Assembly: GCF_900101625.1 (NCBI RefSeq)
Contig: NZ_FMYZ01000012.1
Coordinates: forward strand, 89,759-153,758
Source: Cupriavidus sp. YR651
Lineage (GTDB): Bacteria; Pseudomonadota; Gammaproteobacteria; Burkholderiales; Burkholderiaceae
Direction: 5' to 3'
DNA length: 64,000 bases
Shown: positions 52,538 to 61,300 of the stretch, piece after piece
Layout of the letters: the number at the start of each line of letters is the position of its first letter
Numbering within the stretch: the first letter of the stretch is position 1
The notes under the pieces: model-generated
What the model was told of the DNA's origin: nothing
The model's database searches: none
Seen by the model: the letters and a program-made list of their open reading frames with translations, nothing else
Program-made: the position numbers and the translations under genes

Positions 52538-53536
52538 ATGCAACCTAGCGCTCAGCGGCCGTTGTTCAAGTGGCTCGCCGCCGCATCCATCGTTACCGCT
52601 TCCGGTGCCGCGTTCGCCCAGGCGGGCACCTACCCGACCAGGCCCGTGACGATTGTCGTGCCGTTCTCCGCAGGCGGAGGCGTCGACGCCATGGCCCGCG
52701 TGCTTGCGGAGAAGCTCAGGACCGTGCTCGGGCAATCCGTGGTGATCGAGAACAAGGGCGGTGGCAGCGGCATGATCGGCGCACAGGCCGTGGTCAAGGC
52801 TCCCGCCGATGGCTACACGTTGCTGATGGGTTCGGCTGGCGAGACGGCGGTCAATCCGTTCGTCTTCAAGAGTCGCATGCAATATGCGCCGCAGACGGAC
52901 CTGATGCCAATCAGCCTGGTGGTCAAGGTGCCCAATGTCGTGGTGGTGAATCCGACGCTGCCGTACAAGACGGTGGATGAACTTATCGCGTACGCGAAGG
53001 CGAACCCGGGCAAGGTGCGGTATGGCACGAGTGGGGTGGGCAATCCCCAGCATTTGTCCGGCGAGCTGATGGCGCGGCAGGCGAATGTCGAGCTTACCCA
53101 CGTGCCGTACCGTGGCGCATCGAACCAGTTGCTGGATGTCATCGGCGGCAATATCGAGATGACGTTCGTGAGTCTGGCGGGGGCACGGCAGTTCATCAAG
53201 GATGGCAAGGTCCGGGCCATTGGCATCACCTCTCCGGGAAAGAGCGCGCTGGCACCGGATATTCCGGCAGTCTTCGACTCCGCAAGCCTCAAGGGCTATA
53301 GCCTGGAGAACTGGTTCGGACTCTTTGCTCCCAAAGGAACGCCCGCGCCGATCGTCGCCCGCCTGAACGCCGCGGTGCTCGAGTCACTGAAAGATCCGAC
53401 GCTGGCCGCAAAGCTGAAGGATTTGGGCGGAAGCCCGAGTCCGATGTCGCCGGAGCAGTTCAGGGATTTCATCAAGCAGGAGTCGGCGAAGTTTGGCCGC
53501 ATCGTGGAAGAGGCGAAGATCACACCTGACAACTAA
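52538..53536 (+). CDS. Bug-family periplasmic carboxylate-binding protein (TTT-type)
   Basis: This 332-aa protein has a signal peptide (MQPSAQRPLFKWLAAASIVTASGAAFAQA) and the Bug pattern YPTRPVTIVVPFSAGGGVDAMARVLAEKL, then VIENKGGGSGMIGAQAVVKAPADGYTLLMG and GNPQHLSGELMARQANVELTHVPYRG. Bug proteins capture di/tricarboxylates or related acids for tripartite (TctAB) carriers; no TctAB gene is adjacent, as is common in Cupriavidus and Bordetella. AAGGAG precedes the ATG. Together with the lactonase, aconitase and GntR gene it forms a likely acid-catabolism unit. Confidence 0.94.
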   Translation: MQPSAQRPLFKWLAAASIVTASGAAFAQAGTYPTRPVTIVVPFSAGGGVDAMARVLAEKLRTVLGQSVVIENKGGGSGMIGAQAVVKAPADGYTLLMGSAGETAVNPFVFKSRMQYAPQTDLMPISLVVKVPNVVVVNPTLPYKTVDELIAYAKANPGKVRYGTSGVGNPQHLSGELMARQANVELTHVPYRGASNQLLDVIGGNIEMTFVSLAGARQFIKDGKVRAIGITSPGKSALAPDIPAVFDSASLKGYSLENWFGLFAPKGTPAPIVARLNAAVLESLKDPTLAAKLKDLGGSPSPMSPEQFRDFIKQESAKFGRIVEEAKITPDN

Positions 53537-53655
53537 GCCAGGCGACCCGCCCGCTGCTCTGCAAGGCGGGTGCCGACGAGAGGGCTGGCGAGTGGTCGTC
53601 CACGACACAAGCCAGCCATTGGCCTCCGGATGACCCACGACACAAGATTGCCGGT

Positions 53656-53986
53656 TCACCGCCCGGCCGGTGGATAAATCTGCTGCCAGTCCCGCTTCAT
53701 GCTCACGACGACCCAGCCTTTCGCGGGCGCGGCGTCGAGCGCCTTATCCAGCTTGCCGAAGTGGGACGCGCGGTCGTAGGCAAACTCCCGTTCGGCATCG
53801 TCATGGCGGATCAGCACGCCCATGCGCGCTCCGCTGCCACCCGTGGTGTATTCGAGCATCTGGAAGTCGCCGTCGGAGTTGCCGACGGCGAGAATGGGCT
53901 GCCGGCCGATATTGCGATAGATGCCGATTGGCTTGCCCGGTCCGTCATCGATGCGATACTGAAACCAATCGCGCGGTAGTTGATTA
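53656..53986 (-). pseudogene. 5'-truncated HAD-family phosphatase
   Basis: The minus-strand frame reads DWFQYRIDDGPGKPIGIYRNIG, then QPILAVGNSDGDFQMLEYTTGG and ARMGVLIRHDDAEREFAYDR, and ends RDWQQIYPPAGR. GNSDGD is HAD motif IV, and the rest is the C-terminal third of a HAD-IB phosphatase. The N-terminal domain with the nucleophile Asp (DxDxT) is absent: the frame stops exactly where the sequence becomes AT-rich near 53986. An ATG at 53859 could only produce a 67-aa fragment. The gene was cut by the event that brought in the CHAT cassette. Confidence 0.82.
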
Positions 53987-54402
53987 CGTCAAATTCTGCA
54001 AAATTTATAAAAATAAAATCAGATTAGATATTTTGTACAAAATACATTTCATGGAGTTATCACTGAGATTGCACATATCCACTCAATTTACTACGCTGAA
54101 TTTACAATTCAGAAAAATGCGGAGTCTCGAAATCTGCTGGCGACTGCGTGCAGCATAAGGCGTCATTGGCCGTAAGAGGAAGATCGCGATAGCGATGAAA
54201 GTTGTGAGGTGCTTCATTTTTTTTCACGGCCGTTGGGACGCCACTCATAACATTGCAGCCGTCTGCCTTCGCTTATTTTTTGCCATCAAGGCACTCCAAA
54301 GTCCGGGAAAGAATTTATAGTGCGACCGCCGTCACGGCAACGCGGCGCAATTCAAACAGCGCTGTCGAGGACAAGCAAGGACGGTTCGCGGGAGGGGGCG
54401 TC
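53987..54402. other. AT-rich leader region of the CHAT cassette
   Basis: About 416 bp with a sharp fall in GC (poly-A/T runs near 54000-54120). It has no credible gene. It contains a perfect 16-nt palindrome TATTTTGTACAAAATA (54029-54044) and a small hairpin CTGAATT-TAC-AATTCAG (54096-54112) followed by AAAAA. TTTATA near 54314-54319 could serve as a -10 box for the first CHAT gene, but no good -35 is at the right distance. Confidence 0.6.
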
Positions 54403-55656
54403 ATGCAAAAGCCCAAGTACGTTGACTTTGACCTTCAGATTTGGAAATCCGGGGATCAGTACATTGCGGAAGTGAGAAATTCGCCAGCGGGTTCATCCGG
54501 ACGGGAGGTCTTGCAGTGGCCCTATGAAATCAATGATGAACTGGTGAGCTTGCTAGGCAAGGCCATAGCCGAAGCGCGAAAGAGCGCGAACAGCAGGGGC
54601 CCCATGTCCGCTTCGGAACAACGCCTGCGGGATTTCGGCAGCGCAGTGTTCAGTACTGTTTTCAGGCGCGGCTATTCGATCGCCGAGAAATACAGCAAGA
54701 GCATCGACCTGGTTCAATCAAAACCTGATGTAGAGGGTTTGAGGTTGAAACTGAGCGTCGAATCGCCTGAACTGGCCATGCTGCCGTGGGAGTACATCTT
54801 CGACGAATCGGATCAAGCGGACAACGGCGCGCACAACTATATCTGCATGCAGTTCAGATCACCGCTGGTGCGCTTCCTGCAGGGCAAGCAGCACCAAATG
54901 CCGGCTATCAAGCGGCCGCTCCGGATTGCCGGCATGATCTGCAACCCGACCGACGACAAGGATCTCGCCATTGATATCGAACAGGAACGGCGTCTCATCG
55001 AGAAGGCATTGGAAGATGTGCCAAAGGACCTGGTGAGTTTCACCTGGCTCGATGGCACGACCATCGATGATCTGCGAGTCGCGATGCTTGGAAGCAACGC
55101 CCATGTCTTCCATTTCATCGGACATGGTGGTACGGACATCTGCCTCCCCGATCGGCAGGGCACCGTGAGGACGAACGGATTCATCGTCATGCAAAATGAG
55201 TTCGGCGAAGCGGAGAGGGTTTCGGCTGAGCGCCTGGCGCTGGCGCTCAACAATCAAGTGCGCCTTGTGGTGCTTAACTGTTGCGAAAGTGGCCGTGGCG
55301 GATCCTTTTCAAGCATCGGTGCTGACATGGTGCGCGCCGGGATTCCGCTGGCGGTGGCCATGCAGTTTCCGATTGCCAATGGCTCGGCATCATACTTTTC
55401 CAGCGAGTTTTATCGCGCATTAGGCCAAGGAAAGACCCCCGAATATGCCCTGACCTATGCGCGCCGTGCCATGCGCAGCAGAGTGGAGCTCGACTGGGGA
55501 ATCCCCGTGTTATTTACGCGAGCCGAGTCCACCACTGCGCTATTCCCGGAGGTCGCTACGCAATCCGCTTCTCCCACGAAGACGAGATCGTCTTCGGTGC
55601 CACTCGCTACCAAGCGCAAATCGGCGCGGGAAGAGTTGCGGAAGCTATTCGCGTAG
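54403..55656 (+). CDS. CHAT-domain (caspase-like) protease, 417 aa
   Basis: The ATG at 54403 follows GGGAGGGGG. Residues 1-110 form a small N-terminal domain of unknown type (MQKPKYVDFDLQIWKSG...). The CHAT caspase-like fold follows: LRLKLSVESPELAMLPWEYIFDE, HVFHFIGHGG with catalytic His241, and VVLNCCESG with catalytic Cys294, then ADMVRAGIPLAVAMQFPI and SSEFYRALGQGKTPEYALTYARRAM. The dyad is intact. CHAT proteases act in bacterial immunity and stress as effectors or activators (e.g. TPR-CHAT of type III-E CRISPR). It heads a four-gene unit; the membrane protein follows 28 bp later. Confidence 0.9.
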   Translation: MQKPKYVDFDLQIWKSGDQYIAEVRNSPAGSSGREVLQWPYEINDELVSLLGKAIAEARKSANSRGPMSASEQRLRDFGSAVFSTVFRRGYSIAEKYSKSIDLVQSKPDVEGLRLKLSVESPELAMLPWEYIFDESDQADNGAHNYICMQFRSPLVRFLQGKQHQMPAIKRPLRIAGMICNPTDDKDLAIDIEQERRLIEKALEDVPKDLVSFTWLDGTTIDDLRVAMLGSNAHVFHFIGHGGTDICLPDRQGTVRTNGFIVMQNEFGEAERVSAERLALALNNQVRLVVLNCCESGRGGSFSSIGADMVRAGIPLAVAMQFPIANGSASYFSSEFYRALGQGKTPEYALTYARRAMRSRVELDWGIPVLFTRAESTTALFPEVATQSASPTKTRSSSVPLATKRKSAREELRKLFA

Positions 55657-55684
55657 CGCGCTGCCCGCGCGTTGGAGTCTGATC

Positions 55685-57346
55685 ATGGCGGACCCTTTCT
55701 GGATATTCTCTCTTATCCTGGCCGCAGGGCTGGCAGCCTTGTATGCTAGGCAGCTGTTCGCCCGTCCCGGTTGGGTCCGTAGCTTCACAAGCTTTACGCG
55801 GTTTCATCTCGCCGCTGCCGTGTTCGTCGTGACCTACGTCCTGATGTATCTCTTGATTTACCTGATTCTCAGGGGCGCCGTCGACCTTATTGCTGACGTG
55901 GGGCCGGAGGAGGTGTTGTCCCCTGTCTGGCTGGCGTTGGCGATCACGCTCTTGCTGCCGACCATACGCCCGGTTGCGGCATGGCTGCATACCCTGCGAT
56001 GCCGGCTGGCCCATAGTCCCACCTATGCGCATCGGCTGGCCAAGGCGCTTCATGGCGCCGAATTCGAGATCGACGCGACTCTGGATGCTGACACGCGTGA
56101 CATGCTGCGGACACGCGGCATCGACATCGATGTCGATGAAGATTGGATGCCTCCGGTTGCAGAGACTAACGAGCGGCTGCGCCGCGCCGCGGCCCTGTTC
56201 GTGCGGCTGAGTGGATGGATTGACGACCCGCAGTATGCTCCTTTCATGCGGGAGGCGCAAAACGATGTTTCCGTGCTGCGCAATCGTTTCGAATCGTTGA
56301 CTGTCAATCTGGTCCGAACGTATGCCGTGCTCGAGCACCTTGGCGAAATCCGAGGGTTTTGTGTGGCTGCGGGGATGAAGAGTGGGATGGAGGATGTGCG
56401 TCAGTCGGAGGATGAGGAGACATCGCTGACGCTCACTGTCGACAATACCATCAGGAAGATTGCCGGTGCGTTGATTTCGGAGCGACGCGAGGAAATTCGC
56501 GCTTTTCATCACGAAGCTTGCCTGATGGTAGCGCGCTGTGCGTCTGCTTCCACCATCTCCTCCGAGAGACGGTTCGCGCGATTTCGCGATCTCGGCTTTG
56601 TCATGGAACATCCACCGGGCGGCGAGGGCTACAAGGTACTAGGTGTCGCCGCAGCAATTTTGTATCTCGGCCTACTGATCTTCTTCCTTTTGCTCGGGCC
56701 TCAGGGAAGTTCAATGCCGACGCACGCGCGCGTGGTGGTCATTACGCTGATCGTCTTCTGTGCTATTAGCGTAGCTGTGGTACCGAAGCTTCACTGGGCA
56801 TTCGCCAGCGGAGGACTTCGCGCGCAAACGCCGGTGAAATTCGTGATCTGCGCTGCTGTCTGTGCACTGTTGATCAGTCTGATCATCAATTTGGTGGCCG
56901 GTGCGATCGTATTCGGTGGATGGCACGGCGACGTCTATACCGGACGGTGGGCCGGTGCACTGAAACGCCTGCATGAGTCCGTCGCATTTCTACCCGGGCC
57001 TGTTGCCACCGCTGCTGCTATGGCCTGGCTGGTCCAGGACCATCGTTGGCTGCAAGTAAATTCAGCGCGTGTCAGGCGAGTGATGGACGCCCTGACGCTT
57101 GGTGCAGTATGGGCCGGTCTGACGTTGATCGCCGTGGCCATTACATGGTACAGAGGCGTAAACGTCTTCAATGATTTGGAAGTGCGCGCCATCGTGAGCT
57201 ATGTCTTTGGCGCCGTGCTTGGGTCCGTGGTTCCCGAAACCATCCGATCCGAGGCTGTCCGTGCCGTCGTGCGGAGGTCTGTCACCATGGTCTCCCGAAC
57301 ACCAGACCTTCAGGCCGAACCGGTACGGCAATCCATGGGAGGCTGA
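55685..57346 (+). CDS. Polytopic membrane protein of unknown family, 553 aa
   Basis: From the ATG at 55685 there are three N-terminal helices (about residues 6-24, 40-64, 79-99). A soluble stretch of about 220 residues follows, with an acidic segment (DIDVDEDWMPPVAETNERL) and conserved-looking Cys/His. Then come five or six more helices (about 327-347, 358-378, 395-424, 450-470, 490-510, 522-540). I recognise no family. Its position between two CHAT protease genes suggests a membrane effector or a protease target (inference). Codon use is less GC-biased than the host's. It ends 2 bp before the GYD gene. Confidence 0.8.
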   Translation: MADPFWIFSLILAAGLAALYARQLFARPGWVRSFTSFTRFHLAAAVFVVTYVLMYLLIYLILRGAVDLIADVGPEEVLSPVWLALAITLLLPTIRPVAAWLHTLRCRLAHSPTYAHRLAKALHGAEFEIDATLDADTRDMLRTRGIDIDVDEDWMPPVAETNERLRRAAALFVRLSGWIDDPQYAPFMREAQNDVSVLRNRFESLTVNLVRTYAVLEHLGEIRGFCVAAGMKSGMEDVRQSEDEETSLTLTVDNTIRKIAGALISERREEIRAFHHEACLMVARCASASTISSERRFARFRDLGFVMEHPPGGEGYKVLGVAAAILYLGLLIFFLLLGPQGSSMPTHARVVVITLIVFCAISVAVVPKLHWAFASGGLRAQTPVKFVICAAVCALLISLIINLVAGAIVFGGWHGDVYTGRWAGALKRLHESVAFLPGPVATAAAMAWLVQDHRWLQVNSARVRRVMDALTLGAVWAGLTLIAVAITWYRGVNVFNDLEVRAIVSYVFGAVLGSVVPETIRSEAVRAVVRRSVTMVSRTPDLQAEPVRQSMGG

Positions 57347-57348
57347 AC

Positions 57349-57705
57349 ATGCCAATGTATCTGCACCAATGGCGCTACAAGGATCAACAAGTCAAGCAGA
57401 TGCTGCAGACGCCGCAGGACAGGGCAGAGATCGTACGTATAGCCACTGAAGCGTTCGGCGGCACCTTGCACTCGTTCTTCTATTGCTTCGGGGATTTCGA
57501 TGGCGTTGCCATCTCGGAGTATCCGGACAACAAGGCCGCGATGGCAGCACTGATGACGATCGTGGCGCAGGGACGGATACTAACAGTGCGGACCACGCCA
57601 TTGTTCTCCGCCGAGGAAGGACTTCAAGCCATGCTGTCCGGCAACGAAATTTTGTTCAAAGCCGATGGTGAGCCATCGCAGACCGCATACTCGGTCGCAC
57701 GCTGA
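57349..57705 (+). CDS. GYD-domain protein
   Basis: This 118-aa protein begins MPMYLHQWRYKDQQVKQML and has FYCFGDFDGVAISEYPDNKAAMAALMTIVAQG, the GYD pattern (xFGxYDxVxIxExPDxxAA with beta-alpha-beta ferredoxin-like fold). Length is typical. GYD proteins are small cytosolic proteins without known enzymatic activity; some are dimeric alpha/beta barrels. It starts 2 bp after the membrane protein stop and is clearly in the same operon. Its role beside CHAT proteases is unknown. Confidence 0.88.
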   Translation: MPMYLHQWRYKDQQVKQMLQTPQDRAEIVRIATEAFGGTLHSFFYCFGDFDGVAISEYPDNKAAMAALMTIVAQGRILTVRTTPLFSAEEGLQAMLSGNEILFKADGEPSQTAYSVAR

Positions 57706-57762
57706 CAGATGGGTAGATGGGGAATTTATGCCAGACCACCTTAGCGGCAAGTGGGAGGGGAT

Positions 57763-60700
57763 ATGCCGATTCAACGGATTCCTGGCACAGACATCGAATA
57801 CTTCCTGATCCTGTTCGATGAGACTGGGCAGGAGCGCTTCGAGGCTGACGGCACGCGGCTCAGTGATTTGATTCGCGCTCGCCTGGCAGGCCAGACGGAG
57901 CCAGTGACCGATGTGTTCGTAGCTAGTCACGGCTGGCAAGGCGATGTGCCGGCGGCGATCGCGCAGTATGATGACTGGATTGGCGCCATGGCGGCATGTG
58001 ATGCCGATCGACGTGACATGGCCAGGCGCCGTGCAGGCTTTCATCCGCTGCTCATTGGCCTGCACTGGCCGAGCCTGCCTTGGGGCATCGAAGACTTTGT
58101 ACCCGATGATGCGGGGGTGTTGTCGGCCGATCACGATGCAGACGCGCGCGCGCTAGCGTTACAACTTAATGACAGGCCCGAAACGCTTGCCGCCATCTGC
58201 CGCATTCTCGATTATGCGGACACGGCGGGTACCTTGAAGTTGCCTCCCTCCATCGAGGCGGACTTCGCTGCCGTGTTCGATGCTTCCGGATTGCGTACAG
58301 GCAGCGCCGCCGGGCGACCGGGTGCGGATCAGGATGGCTTCGACCCTCAGGAAATCCTTACACAGTCTGCATCGAGCGAAGCGGCCGTCGGCAGCGGTCA
58401 AACGACCCAGGTGCTGGGCGTTGGAGACGCAATCCGGGATGCGATCCTCGCTCCTTTGCGTCAGCTTTCATTCTCGAAGATGAAGGACCGCGCACGCATG
58501 TTCGGCGAGACGGGCGCGCATGCATTACTGAACGCGATGCAGGATGCGGGGCCGCGAGCCCACTTCCATCTGATGGGGCATAGCTTCGGCTGCATCGTGG
58601 TCTCAGGCATGATCGCGGGCGGTTCTGGTATGCCTAGGCTGCGTCGCCCCGTGGATTCGCTGTTCCTGGTGCAAGGGGCATTGTCGCTGTGGGCGTACGC
58701 GAAAGACGTACCATACGCCCCTGGCACACCAGGCTACTTCAGGCGCATTCTCGAGCAGGATTTGGTTCAGGGGCCGCTGGTTACTACGCGCTCGAAGCAT
58801 GACACCGCTCTGGGCAAGTTTTATCCGCTGGGCGTCACCGTCAAGGGAGAGTTCCTGCTTGGCGACGAACTGCCGAAGTATGGCGGCATTGGCGCCTTCG
58901 GCATTCAAGGCGAGTCCGCCACCGTTAACATGCTGATCGCGCAAGCCTATATACCGTACGATTTCAGTGAAGGACGCGTGTTCAATCTCGAGGCGAGCGA
59001 AGTCATCAAAAATGGCAGCGGCCTATCTGGCGCGCACAGTGATATTGCCCACTCAGAGGTGGCCCATGCATTCTGGGCTGCCGCCATCGCCAGCATAGCT
59101 AATCAGGCCAGTATCAGAAGCGCGGGCACTCGAAGCTGGGAAGCGCCAACCGATTTCAGCGGCGGACTGCTGGGAGGCGACGATCCTCCTGCATCGCTCC
59201 CGACCGCACCCATGCCTACGTCCGCGCCTGCGCGCGACGCGACGCAGGAGCCATCGCGATGGATCAACGCCGAATTTGACGAACTCCATGCGGATGCGAC
59301 CCTCGAGCGAGGAGAATGGTACACACTCGCTTTCGATGTCGATCTCATGCAGCGAAGCACGGCCTCCGCTGCCAAGCCGATCCAGACGCGAGAATTGTTC
59401 GGTCCGGATGACCGGCAGATCGTCCTCACGGTACAGATCGATACGGAGGACTTCGACGTGTCGGGTCACATCGGGCAGATCCGTCTGCCGCGCACTGGTA
59501 AGAGCGTCACCAAGGCACGCTTCGACGTGTCGCCGCTCAAAAGCGGTCCGTGTTGCATGAAGGCCACGATTCTGAAGGACGGGCAGTTCATCCAGCAGAT
59601 AGATCTGACGTTCACCGTTGGACAGCCAGGTACGACAGCAGAAGTCGCCACGCGAGGGAGGAGCATGGACTCCATCGCTGTACTGCAGCCGCGCGATCTC
59701 AGCCTGCAGATACGTCCTAGCCCTGAAAATGACTACGAGTGTGTAATGTGCGGGGCGGTGGCGACCTGTGTGCGCCTGCCAATCACGCGCGAGCGGCTCG
59801 AGAGCGCCGTCATGAGCGCGCGTGCGGAACTGTTGAGCGTGGTAATGCAGCGTGACACGCAGGGCAGATATCCGTTTCAGTGCGGCATTGACATTCCAGA
59901 GCAGGCCAATCAAACCGCTTTACAGGTCATGGCGCGCGCCGGAGCGCTTCTGATGAGGCGGCTGTTCGAGGGACCGGGAGCCGGTGAGGACGTGCGCGCA
60001 ATGGGCAAGGTGTTGCGACGGCTTGCCACGAGTCCAAGGCGGCCCCTCAGAATCCAGATCGTTGCCAAGACAATGCCGATTCCCTGGTCGATCCTGTACA
60101 TGGGCGACGCTAGCGGAGACGTGCCGCTCGACTGGAACAACTTCCTCGGCATGCGGCATATCGTCGAGCACATGCCATTTCAGAATCCGATGACAGTTAC
60201 TGATCCAGAGATTGTCAGCAACGCGCCGCAGCTCAGCGTCAGCCTGAACGTTGACCCTAACATCGACATTCAGTTCAATGGAGATTTCGTAAAGTCACAG
60301 CAGGCGTATTGGGCAGACCGCGCGGCACGTAGCGGTTTGCAGGTGACTGCCCGCACAACATCCGATGCCCTCGTCACGGCACTGCGTGATGCACAGACGC
60401 CAGACCAGATCCTCTATTTCTATTGCCATGCGGTCTCCAGGGGGCTAACCGAGCCCGGCGGCCCGGGCGCATCGAGCTTGGCGCTGATCGGAAAATCGCT
60501 AACGCTGGACGATTTGAGTCTCCGCACGCAACGGGAAGCCCCGCTGGCCGGTAATCCGCTGGTGTTCATCAATGCCTGTGAATCGGCCGAAATGTCACCG
60601 ATGTTCTACGACGGTTTCGTGCCTTATTTCATCGACCAAGGGGCCCGGGGAGTAATTGGTACGGAGTGCAAAACACCGGTGCTGTTTGCGCGCGAATGGG

Positions 60701-60858
60701 CAGAGCGTTTTTTTGATCGTTTTCTAGCCGGCATGCCATTGGGAAGTACAGTGCTTGAGCTACGACGCGAATTTCTCGAGCGACACCGAAATCCATTGGG
60801 GCTTCTTTATGCCATGTACTGCGATGCGGATACTATGATCCTTCCTGGACTGAGGTAG
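57763..60858 (+). CDS. Alpha/beta-hydrolase fused to CHAT protease, 1031 aa
   Basis: The start is ATG 57763 (GGGAGGGG just upstream); GTG 57751 is an alternative. Residues 1-430 form an alpha/beta-hydrolase with the nucleophile elbow HLMGHSFGC (Ser274) and an early VFVASHGWQGD block, resembling lipase/PGAP1-like domains. Residues about 500-640 are beta-rich (LTVQIDTEDFDVSGHIG, then MKATILKDGQFIQQIDLTFTVG). Residues about 640-1031 form a CHAT domain with His889 in YFYCHAVSRG and Cys939 in VFINACESAEM. Both catalytic sites appear intact. Such a hydrolase-CHAT fusion could be a lipase released or activated by proteolysis (inference). It is the last gene of the cassette. Confidence 0.88.
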   Translation: MPIQRIPGTDIEYFLILFDETGQERFEADGTRLSDLIRARLAGQTEPVTDVFVASHGWQGDVPAAIAQYDDWIGAMAACDADRRDMARRRAGFHPLLIGLHWPSLPWGIEDFVPDDAGVLSADHDADARALALQLNDRPETLAAICRILDYADTAGTLKLPPSIEADFAAVFDASGLRTGSAAGRPGADQDGFDPQEILTQSASSEAAVGSGQTTQVLGVGDAIRDAILAPLRQLSFSKMKDRARMFGETGAHALLNAMQDAGPRAHFHLMGHSFGCIVVSGMIAGGSGMPRLRRPVDSLFLVQGALSLWAYAKDVPYAPGTPGYFRRILEQDLVQGPLVTTRSKHDTALGKFYPLGVTVKGEFLLGDELPKYGGIGAFGIQGESATVNMLIAQAYIPYDFSEGRVFNLEASEVIKNGSGLSGAHSDIAHSEVAHAFWAAAIASIANQASIRSAGTRSWEAPTDFSGGLLGGDDPPASLPTAPMPTSAPARDATQEPSRWINAEFDELHADATLERGEWYTLAFDVDLMQRSTASAAKPIQTRELFGPDDRQIVLTVQIDTEDFDVSGHIGQIRLPRTGKSVTKARFDVSPLKSGPCCMKATILKDGQFIQQIDLTFTVGQPGTTAEVATRGRSMDSIAVLQPRDLSLQIRPSPENDYECVMCGAVATCVRLPITRERLESAVMSARAELLSVVMQRDTQGRYPFQCGIDIPEQANQTALQVMARAGALLMRRLFEGPGAGEDVRAMGKVLRRLATSPRRPLRIQIVAKTMPIPWSILYMGDASGDVPLDWNNFLGMRHIVEHMPFQNPMTVTDPEIVSNAPQLSVSLNVDPNIDIQFNGDFVKSQQAYWADRAARSGLQVTARTTSDALVTALRDAQTPDQILYFYCHAVSRGLTEPGGPGASSLALIGKSLTLDDLSLRTQREAPLAGNPLVFINACESAEMSPMFYDGFVPYFIDQGARGVIGTECKTPVLFAREWAERFFDRFLAGMPLGSTVLELRREFLERHRNPLGLLYAMYCDADTMILPGLR

Positions 60859-61300
60859 ATTGCAGTGCGGCCGCTGGCTAGTACCACGGCTCGTTGGCCT
60901 ACTCCTCGCCTTGCGTGCCGGGCTGCATCAGGCGGTGGAGGCGTCCATTGTCGGTTTCAGGCCGCTAGCACTTCGGCCGGTTCGATGAGGTGATAACGTC
61001 GGGGCGCTGTTCTTCTTCGCGCACAATTGCGACAGCATCCCTGAGGTTGGCGCGCAGCATCTCGACACCCCCGACGTAGCCGGCAAGAGCTTCTGTCGCT
61101 CGCGCCTCGATCTTGGTCAGGCCCCAACACAGCTCTCACAGAAGGATGCCTCACCCCGACTTCTGAGTGCCGAACCGTTGGCGCCCGGCCGGCAGGGGCG
61201 TTATTCCCGGCACAACCGGTCATGGCACAGTCCGTGCGGTATTGGGATACGAGCAAAGTTGATGGCTCGCATCCCGTGACACGAACCCATGAGGCCAAAC
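60859..61300. other. Intergenic region after the CHAT cassette, with a coding remnant
   Basis: About 440 bp. A minus-strand frame from 61135 to a TAG at 60965 reads GLTKIEARATEALAGYVGG then VEMLRANLRDAVAIVREEEQ and ends SSNRPKC. It is coding-like but has no start codon before the conserved-looking part, so it may be a truncated gene. The rest shows nothing I can assign. Composition is back to host-like GC, so the cassette may end near 60860. Confidence 0.4.

Noticed and set aside
53600..53646. Direct repeat CCACGACACAAG (53600 and 53635) as attachment site
   Set aside because: Only 12 nt, 35 bp apart, both on the host side of the break point, so they do not flank the cassette.
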